Assembly (NCBI RefSeq): GCF_001514205.1
Contig: NZ_KQ948774.1
Location: 205,664-269,663 of the forward strand
Reading direction: 5' to 3'
Origin: Streptomyces griseoruber
GTDB taxonomy: Bacteria; Actinomycetota; Actinomycetes; Streptomycetales; Streptomycetaceae
Length of the DNA: 64,000 nt
In this document: one piece after another, positions 58,490-64,000 of the stretch
Layout: the number at the start of each line of letters is the position of its first letter
Numbering within the stretch: position 1 is the first letter of the stretch
Translations under genes and position numbers: made by a program
The notes under the pieces: model-generated
Told to the model about the DNA's origin: nothing
The model's database searches: none
What the model saw: only the letters and a program-made list of their open reading frames with translations

Positions 58490-58690
58490 ACCGTCGCGCT
58501 CGTTGACGGAGTCGCCCCGGAGGCACTGGCCGCCGGCGCGGGCCCGCCGGGCACCGGCTGCGGCCGGCCGCGCTCGACCCCGACGACTTCACCCGGGCAC
58601 TCGTCCGGCGCAAGCCGACCGGCCGTCCGGACACCACGTCCTCCGCGGTCACCATCGGCCGATCCGGACCCCGACGGGCACGCGAAGGGT
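58490..58690 (-). pseudogene. Possible HAD-phosphatase remnant in a 498-base gap
   Basis: The gap 58287-58784 holds O3, O4 and this stretch; otherwise nothing is recognised. On the minus strand the segment starting near 58653 reads MVTAEDVVSGRP, very like the VTAEDV..GKP motif of beta-phosphoglucomutase-type HAD phosphatases. The expected following residues (PEG...LGV..ED) are not in the same frame. This suggests a decayed fragment. The plus strand also reads open, so the call is weak. Confidence 0.25.
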
Positions 58691-58784
58691 GGCGGGGTCG
58701 TCCCGGATCGGGTACCAACGATCGAGTAGCACCCATCGGTAACCGATGTGGTCCATGATCCCGATTCGCGGCGAGGTGAGCCTC

Positions 58785-60722
58785 ATGTCCGCACCACCCC
58801 TGAAGAAACCCACCGTCACCGAACGTGAGGCACGCCAGGTGGCGGAGGCCGCCCGGGAACAGGACTGGCGCAAGCCCAGCTTCGCCAAGGAACTGTTCCT
58901 GGGCCGGTTCCGCCTCGATCTGATCCATCCTCATCCGCTCCCCACCGACGAGGCCGTCCGGCGCGGCGAGCAGTTCCTCACCAAGCTCCGCGCGTTCTGC
59001 GAGACGAAGATCGACGGGGCGCTGATCGAGCGCGAGGCCCGGATCCCCGACGAGGTGATCAACGGCCTCAAGGAACTCGGCGCCCTCGGCATGAAGATCG
59101 ACCCCAAGTACGGCGGCCTCGGCCTCACCCAGGTGTACTACAACAAGGCGCTGGCCCTGGTCGGCTCGGCCAGCCCCGCCGTCGGCGTCCTGCTGTCGGC
59201 CCACCAGTCGATCGGCGTCCCGCAGCCGCTGAAGATGTTCGGCACCCCCGAGCAGAAGCAGGCCTTCCTGCCGCGCTGCGCCACCACCGCCGTCAGCGCC
59301 TTCCTGCTCACCGAGCCGGACGTCGGCTCCGACCCGGCCCGCCTCGCCACCGGCGCGGTACCCGACGGGGACGACTACGTCCTCGACGGCGTCAAACTGT
59401 GGACGACGAACGGCGTGGTCGCCGACCTGCTGGTGGTCATGGCGCGCGTCCCGAAGAGCGAAGGCCATCCCGGCGGCATCTCCGCCTTCGTCGTGGAGAG
59501 CGACTCGCCCGGCATCACCGTGGAGAACCGCAACGCGTTCATGGGCCTGCGCGGCATCGAGAACGGCGTCACCCGTTTCCACCAGGTCCGGGTCCCCGCC
59601 GCCAACCGCATCGGCCCCGAGGGCGCCGGCCTGAAGATCGCCCTCACCACCCTCAACACCGGCCGGCTCTCCCTGCCCGCGTCCTGCGTCGCGGCCGGCA
59701 AGTGGTCGCTGAAGATCGCCCGCGAGTGGTCGACGGCCCGCGAGCAGTGGGGCAAGCCGATCGCGAGCCACGAGGCGGTCGGCGCGAAGATCAGCTTCAT
59801 CGCGGCCACCACCTTCGCCCTGGAGGCCGTGCTCGACCTGTCCTCCCAGATGGCCGACGAGGACCGCAACGACATCCGCATCGAGGGCGCCCTGGCCAAG
59901 CTCTTCGCCTCCGAGATGGGCTGGCGGATGGCCGACGAACTCATCCAGATCCGCGGCGGCCGCGGCTTCGAGACGGCCGACTCGCTCAGGGCCCGCGGCG
60001 AGCGCGCGGTCCCCGCCGAACAACTCCTGCGCGACCTGCGCATCAACCGCATCTTCGAGGGCTCCACGGAGATCATGCATCTCCTCATCGCCCGCGAGGC
60101 CGTCGACGCCCACCTCTCCGTCGCCGGCGACCTCATCGACCCCGAGAAGTCCCTCCAGGACAAGGCCAGGGCGGGCGCCAACGCCGGTGTCTTCTACGCC
60201 AAGTGGCTCCCGAAGCTGGTCGCGGGACCGGGCCAGCTCCCGTCGTCGTACACCGGCTTCAGGTACGGCGGCGTCGACCTCTCCGCGCATCTGCGGTTCG
60301 TCGAACGGCATGCCCGCAAGCTCGCCCGCTCCACCTTCTACGCCATGTCCCGCTGGCAGGGCCGGATGGAGACCAAGCAGGGCTTCCTCGGCCGGATCGT
60401 CGACATCGGCGCGGAACTCTTCGCGATGAGCGCGGCCTGCGTCCGGGCCGAACTGCTGCGCACCCGCGGCGAACACGGCCGCGAGGCCTACCGGCTCGCC
60501 GACGCCTTCTGCCGCCAGTCCCGGCTGCGCGTCGACGAACTCTTCACCCGCCTGTGGAGCAACACCGACGACACGGACCGCAAGGTCGTCAAGGACGTCC
60601 TCGCGGGCGCCCACACCTGGCTGGAACAGGGCGTCATCGACCCCTCCGGCGACGGCCCGTGGATCGCCGACACCACCCCCGGGCCCAGCGAGCGGGAGAA
60701 CGTCCACCGCCGCATCGAGTGA
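58785..60722 (+). CDS. Acyl-CoA dehydrogenase family protein
   Basis: The 645-residue flavoenzyme has the acyl-CoA dehydrogenase core: LGMKIDPKYGGLGLTQVYYN, SAFLLTEPDVGSDPARLATG (FAD and substrate binding), KLWTTNGVVADLLVVMARV, and INRIFEGSTEIMHLLIAREAV. The last motif resembles IxxIYEGT and replaces the usual catalytic-loop consensus. About 190 extra C-terminal residues beyond the classical 385-residue fold are like the very-long-chain (ACADVL) architecture. It should oxidise acyl-CoA using FAD. ATG 58785 follows GAGGTGA at five bases. A large perfect inverted repeat follows its stop. Confidence 0.88.
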   Translation: MSAPPLKKPTVTEREARQVAEAAREQDWRKPSFAKELFLGRFRLDLIHPHPLPTDEAVRRGEQFLTKLRAFCETKIDGALIEREARIPDEVINGLKELGALGMKIDPKYGGLGLTQVYYNKALALVGSASPAVGVLLSAHQSIGVPQPLKMFGTPEQKQAFLPRCATTAVSAFLLTEPDVGSDPARLATGAVPDGDDYVLDGVKLWTTNGVVADLLVVMARVPKSEGHPGGISAFVVESDSPGITVENRNAFMGLRGIENGVTRFHQVRVPAANRIGPEGAGLKIALTTLNTGRLSLPASCVAAGKWSLKIAREWSTAREQWGKPIASHEAVGAKISFIAATTFALEAVLDLSSQMADEDRNDIRIEGALAKLFASEMGWRMADELIQIRGGRGFETADSLRARGERAVPAEQLLRDLRINRIFEGSTEIMHLLIAREAVDAHLSVAGDLIDPEKSLQDKARAGANAGVFYAKWLPKLVAGPGQLPSSYTGFRYGGVDLSAHLRFVERHARKLARSTFYAMSRWQGRMETKQGFLGRIVDIGAELFAMSAACVRAELLRTRGEHGREAYRLADAFCRQSRLRVDELFTRLWSNTDDTDRKVVKDVLAGAHTWLEQGVIDPSGDGPWIADTTPGPSERENVHRRIE

Positions 60723-60727
60723 CGGAC

Positions 60728-60779
60728 GCGGGGCACGGACGGCCGACTGCTCACGCAGCCGGCCGTCCGTGCCCCGCGG
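60728..60779. terminator. Perfect 19-bp inverted repeat after the acyl-CoA dehydrogenase
   Basis: CGCGGGGCACGGACGGCCG (60728-60746) pairs exactly with 60761-60779 around a 14-base loop. There is no T run after either arm, but GC-rich hairpins without one are common streptomycete terminators. It starts five bases after the TGA. Confidence 0.65.
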
Positions 60780-61090
60780 CGCCGGATCCGGTGCTCGCAC
60801 ACCGCACCGGCCGGCGCCGCGTCGGCGGCCGAGGAACCGCCGGTGTCCAGGCCCCGGCACAGCACCGGCACCGCCCAGGCCCGCTGCCCGGTGCGCGGCA
60901 GCACCCGTATCCCGTCCCCGTACCCCGCGGGCTTCAGGACGTCCCGGTAACGGCTGCCCGACTCCGGCCGCCCCCGCGCGGACACCGACAGCACGGCGAC
61001 CGGCTCCCGCGCCCGGGGAGGGGAACACCCGCCCGCCCGGACCGCAGCGGCCCGGCACCGCCAGGACACCCCTCGGTCCCGGTGACCCAT
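60780..61090 (-). pseudogene. Probable remnant of a LuxR-type regulator gene
   Basis: The 405-base gap 60723-61127 holds the 19-bp hairpin and this stretch. On the minus strand it reads GRPESGSRYRDVLKPAGYGD, then GIRVLPRTGQRAWAVPVLCRG, like the central part of streptomycete LuxR-family regulators (SRYRDVL.P.G.GDELRV...WG...L.R). The DNA-binding C-terminus is absent, and the reading frame continues into antisense of the dehydrogenase. It is probably a truncated, non-functional piece. Confidence 0.4.
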
Positions 61091-61127
61091 GGGCGTGACG
61101 GATCGCGGGCCAGGCAACAATGGGGGG

Positions 61128-62381
61128 ATGAGCGTTCCAGCCCCCCTCGCCGACCCGCACCTCGTCTACGACCCCGTCGCGGGCGACGGCCCCAAGGACG
61201 TGGTGATCCTCGGTGCCACCGGATCGATCGGCACCCAGGCCGTCGACCTCGTGCTGCGCAACCCCGACCGGTTCCGGGTCACCGGCCTGTCCGCCAACGG
61301 CGGCCGGGTCGCCCTCCTGGCCGAGCAGGCCCGCCGGCTGCGGGTGCGGACCGTCGCGGTCGCCCGCGAGGACGTCGTCCCGGCCCTGCGCGAGGCGCTC
61401 GCCGCCGAGTACGGCACCTCGGAGCCGCTCCCCGAGATCCTCGCCGGCCCGGACGCGGCCACGCGGCTCGCCGCCTCCGACTGCCACACCGTCCTCAACG
61501 GCATCACGGGCTCCATCGGCCTCGCACCCACCCTCGCCGCCCTGGAGGCGGGCCGGACCCTCGCGCTCGCCAACAAGGAGTCGCTCATCGTCGGCGGCCC
61601 GCTGGTCAAGGCCCTCGCCAAGCCCGGGCAGATCATCCCGGTGGACTCCGAGCACGCCGCCCTCTTCCAGTCCCTCACCGCCGGCACCCGCGCCGACGTG
61701 CGCAAACTGGTCGTCACCGCCTCCGGCGGCCCCTTCCGCGGCCGCACCAGGGCCGAGCTGGCGCACGTCACCGTCCAGGACGCCCTCGCCCACCCCACCT
61801 GGTCCATGGGACCGGTCATCACGATCAACTCCGCGACCCTCGTCAACAAGGGGCTGGAAGTCATCGAGGCCCACCTCCTCTACGACATTCCCTTCTCGCG
61901 GATTGAGGTGGTCGTGCACCCGCAGTCGTATGTCCACTCGATGGTTGAGTTCACGGACGGATCGACACTGGCCCAGGCGACGCCCCCCGACATGCGCGGG
62001 CCCATCGCCATCGGCCTCGGCTGGCCGCAGCGCGTCCCCGACGCCGCGCCCGCCTTCGACTGGAGCACGGCGTCGACCTGGGAGTTCTTCCCGCTCGACA
62101 ACGAGGCCTTCCCCTCGGTGAACCTCGCCCGGCACGTGGGCGAGCTCGCCGGGACGGCCCCGGCGGTGTTCAATGCCGCCAACGAGGAGTGCGTGGAGGC
62201 CTTCCGCGCCGGCGCGCTGCCGTTCAACGGGATCATGGAGACCGTGACGAGGGTCGTCGAGGAACACGGCACCCCGGCCACGGGAACCTCACTCACCGTG
62301 TCGGACGTCCTCGAAGCGGAGACCTGGGCGCGCGCCCGGGCACAGGAACTGACGGCGCAGACGGCGGAGGCCCGTGCATGA
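61128..62381 (+). CDS. dxr: 1-deoxy-D-xylulose 5-phosphate reductoisomerase
   Basis: The 417-residue enzyme makes 2-C-methyl-D-erythritol 4-phosphate in the MEP isoprenoid pathway. Motifs: NADPH-binding VVILGATGSIGTQAVDLVL (about 25-43), NGITGSIGLAPTLAAL, LALANKESLIVGGPLV, IPVDSEHAALFQSL (metal-binding Asp/Glu), TASGGPFRG, HPTWSMGPVITINSATLVNKGLEVIEA and VHPQSYVHSMV. ATG 61128 has GGGGGG directly upstream and AACAAT seven bases before, so leaderless or near-leaderless start is possible. The stop overlaps the ATG of the protease gene (62378). Confidence 0.95.
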   Translation: MSVPAPLADPHLVYDPVAGDGPKDVVILGATGSIGTQAVDLVLRNPDRFRVTGLSANGGRVALLAEQARRLRVRTVAVAREDVVPALREALAAEYGTSEPLPEILAGPDAATRLAASDCHTVLNGITGSIGLAPTLAALEAGRTLALANKESLIVGGPLVKALAKPGQIIPVDSEHAALFQSLTAGTRADVRKLVVTASGGPFRGRTRAELAHVTVQDALAHPTWSMGPVITINSATLVNKGLEVIEAHLLYDIPFSRIEVVVHPQSYVHSMVEFTDGSTLAQATPPDMRGPIAIGLGWPQRVPDAAPAFDWSTASTWEFFPLDNEAFPSVNLARHVGELAGTAPAVFNAANEECVEAFRAGALPFNGIMETVTRVVEEHGTPATGTSLTVSDVLEAETWARARAQELTAQTAEARA

Positions 62382-63682
62382 CGACCCTGATGTTCATCCT
62401 CGGGATTCTGGTCTTCTTCGTGGGCCTGCTCTTCTCGATCGCCTGGCACGAGCTGGGCCACCTGTCCACGGCGAAGCTGTTCGGCATCCGCGTGCCCCAG
62501 TACATGGTCGGCTTCGGCCCGACCATCTGGTCGCGCCGGAAGGGCGACACCGAGTACGGCATCAAGGCCATCCCGCTCGGCGGCTACATCCGCATGATCG
62601 GCATGTTCCCGCCCGGTGAGGACGGCCGGGTCACCGCCCGCTCCACCTCGCCCTGGCGCGGCATGATCGAGGACGCCCGCTCGGCCGCCTTCGAGGAACT
62701 CCAGCCCGGCGACGAGAAGCGCATGTTCTACACGCGCAAGCCGTGGAAGCGCGTCATCGTCATGTTCGCCGGCCCGTTCATGAACCTGATCCTCGCGGTC
62801 GGCCTGTTCCTGACCGTGCTGATGGGCTTCGGCATCCAGCAGGAGACCACCAACGTCGCCTCCGTCTCGCCCTGTGTCATCGCGCAGAGCGAGAACCGCG
62901 ACACCTGCAAGAGCACCGACAAGCCCTCCCCGGCCGAGGCGGCGGGGCTGAAGAAGGGCGACAGGATCGTCTCCTTCGACGGCGTCTCCACCGCCAAGTG
63001 GGACACGCTCTCCGACCTCATCCGGGACAGCGCGGGCAAGACCGTGGCGATCGTCGTCGAACGCGGCGGCAAGGACGTCACCCTCCACGCCACCATCGCC
63101 ACCAACCAGGTCGCCAAGAAGGACTCCAGCGGCGCCTACGTCCAGGGCGAGTACGTCAAGGCCGGCTTCCTCGGCTTCAGCGCGGCCACCGGCGTCGTCA
63201 AGCAGGACTTCGGCGACTCCGTGACCTGGATGACCGACCACGTCGGCGACGCGGTCGACTCCCTCGTCGCCCTGCCCGGCAAGATCCCCGCCCTGTGGAA
63301 CGCGACCTTCGGCGACGCCCCGCGCGAGCCCGACTCCCCGATGGGCATCGTCGGCGCGGCCCGCGTCACCGGTGAGATCGCCACCCTGGACATCCCCGCC
63401 TCGCAGCAGCTGGCGATGGCCGTGTTCGTGGTCGCCGGCTTCAACCTCTCCCTGTTCCTGTTCAACATGCTCCCGCTGCTCCCGCTCGACGGCGGGCACA
63501 TCGCGGGCGCCCTGTGGGAGTCGCTGCGCCGCAACCTCGCGCGCGTGCTGCGCCGCCCGGACCCGGGCCCGTTCGACGTGGCGAAGCTGATGCCGGTGGC
63601 GTACGTGGTGGCCGGGATCTTCGTCTGCTTCACCATCCTGGTACTGATCGCGGACGTGGTTAACCCGGTGCGCATCTCGTAG
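62378..63682 (+). CDS. Site-2-protease-type zinc metalloprotease (RseP/Rip family)
   Basis: The 434-residue membrane protein has the HExxH motif in SIAWHELGHLSTAKLFG (about 22-38), four TM segments, a PDZ domain (AEAAGLKKGDRIVSFDGV, about 188-205) and the second metal motif LPLDGGHIAGALWE. Rip-type proteases cut transmembrane anti-sigma factors and related substrates inside the membrane. It is coupled to dxr by an ATGA overlap, with GGAGG seven bases before the ATG. A strong terminator follows 15 bases later. The two sigma-factor genes in the window provide possible but unproven targets. Confidence 0.93.
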   Translation: MTTLMFILGILVFFVGLLFSIAWHELGHLSTAKLFGIRVPQYMVGFGPTIWSRRKGDTEYGIKAIPLGGYIRMIGMFPPGEDGRVTARSTSPWRGMIEDARSAAFEELQPGDEKRMFYTRKPWKRVIVMFAGPFMNLILAVGLFLTVLMGFGIQQETTNVASVSPCVIAQSENRDTCKSTDKPSPAEAAGLKKGDRIVSFDGVSTAKWDTLSDLIRDSAGKTVAIVVERGGKDVTLHATIATNQVAKKDSSGAYVQGEYVKAGFLGFSAATGVVKQDFGDSVTWMTDHVGDAVDSLVALPGKIPALWNATFGDAPREPDSPMGIVGAARVTGEIATLDIPASQQLAMAVFVVAGFNLSLFLFNMLPLLPLDGGHIAGALWESLRRNLARVLRRPDPGPFDVAKLMPVAYVVAGIFVCFTILVLIADVVNPVRIS

Positions 63683-63697
63683 TCATCCGCAGTTCGT

Positions 63698-63730
63698 GAC
63701 GGCCCGGGACACTTGGTCCCGGGCCGTCTT
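63698..63730 (+). terminator. Intrinsic terminator after the dxr-protease pair
   Basis: GACGGCCCGGGAC (63698-63710) pairs perfectly with GTCCCGGGCCGTC (63716-63728) around ACTTG, followed by TTCC. It separates dxr-protease from ispG, so ispG has its own promoter somewhere in 63731-63852. Confidence 0.8.
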
Positions 63731-63852
63731 CCATCGGGTGGGTTTGACGGCAGCGATGTGCTCCCGCCCGGTCCCGTGCCGTAATCTCGAAGCCTGGAAC
63801 CCGCCATCGACGGGACCTGGACCTTGATCCACGACTTGGGGTTGCACAGCAG

Positions 63853-64000
63853 ATGACTGCGATTTCTCTCGGCATGCCGTCCGTTCCGACCAGGGTTGCC
63901 GAGCGCCGGAAGAGCCGGCAGATCCAGGTGGGCTCGGTGGCCGTGGGCGGTGACGCGCCGGTCTCGGTGCAGTCGATGACGACGACCCGTACGTCGGACA
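63853..64000 (+). CDS. ispG: 4-hydroxy-3-methylbut-2-en-1-yl diphosphate synthase (start only)
   Basis: The first 49 residues are visible from ATG 63853 (MTAISLGMP); the gene runs off the right edge. The segment RRKSRQIQVGSVAVGGDAPV followed by SVQSMTTTRTSD is the characteristic N-terminal motif of IspG/GcpE (V.VG...GG..PI.VQSMT.T.T.D). IspG is an iron-sulfur enzyme of the MEP pathway, later than Dxr. The catalytic cysteines are outside the window. Confidence 0.93.
   Translation, partial: MTAISLGMPSVPTRVAERRKSRQIQVGSVAVGGDAPVSVQSMTTTRTSD

Noticed and set aside
58464..62267. A 1267-codon minus-strand frame across the acyl-CoA dehydrogenase and dxr
   Set aside because: It is a shadow of two strong plus-strand genes. 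Only short stretches in the gaps resemble proteins, and those are reported as remnants.

Overview
This window is high-GC actinobacterial chromosome, almost certainly Streptomyces. The signs are very GC-rich DNA with GC-biased third codon positions, frequent GTG/TTG starts, Tat- and lipobox-bearing binding proteins, ECF sigma factors, a futalosine-type deaminase homologue, and the conserved dxr - RIP protease - ispG order at the right end. No transposase, prophage, rRNA, tRNA or CRISPR array was seen.

Layout. (1) 1-3.4 kb: a truncated homoserine-dehydrogenase-like gene divergent from an IclR regulator, a YceI protein and a sugar-type binding lipoprotein. (2) 3.5-5.5 kb: a tightly coupled four-gene operon for a small cell-wall protein, a class F sortase, an ECF sigma factor and a one-TM putative regulator. 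(3) 5.6-8.1 kb: a three-gene set (uncharacterised membrane protein, cupin-like protein, inositol-monophosphatase-family enzyme), met convergently by an ion-transporter gene with a TTA codon. (4) 9.4-15.2 kb: one 1927-residue protein joining TIR, degenerate metallophosphoesterase-like, nuclease-like, NACHT, pentapeptide and about 15 WD40 repeats. It is an NLR-like candidate immune or conflict protein and the strongest candidate for an undescribed system. It is followed by a 169-bp mobile-looking inverted-repeat element and a secreted serine hydrolase. (5) 16.9-23.2 kb: a sigma factor fused to a zinc-finger and extracytoplasmic region, an HxlR regulator, an F420-type oxidoreductase, a glycerophosphodiesterase, an adenosine/aminodeoxyfutalosine deaminase, a DUF4190-like protein and a NADAR protein.

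(6) 23.3-39.6 kb: polyamine/GABA catabolism. An aldehyde dehydrogenase, PotD-A-B-C-like ABC importer and a PuuB-like oxidase form one operon. A PucR-family regulator, a GABA aminotransferase and a second aldehyde dehydrogenase lie downstream, mixed with a VirD4-like ATPase and a PAP2 phosphatase with a structured leader. (7) 39.7-58.4 kb: a predicted xyloglucan utilisation locus. It holds a GH3 enzyme, a binding protein with two permeases (no ATPase), GH74, GH42, GH95, GH12 and GH31 enzymes, and a LacI regulator. Near-identical palindromes (core TCGAAGCGCTTCGA) sit before GH3, before the transporter operon and, twice, before the LacI gene. The likely sequence is: secreted GH12/GH74 cut the polymer, the ABC system imports oligosaccharides, and GH95, GH42, GH31 and GH3 remove fucose, galactose, xylose and glucose. 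(8) 58.8-64 kb: an acyl-CoA dehydrogenase, then dxr, a site-2-protease-type metalloprotease and the start of ispG.

Functions rest on motif recognition and gene order alone; no database search was possible.
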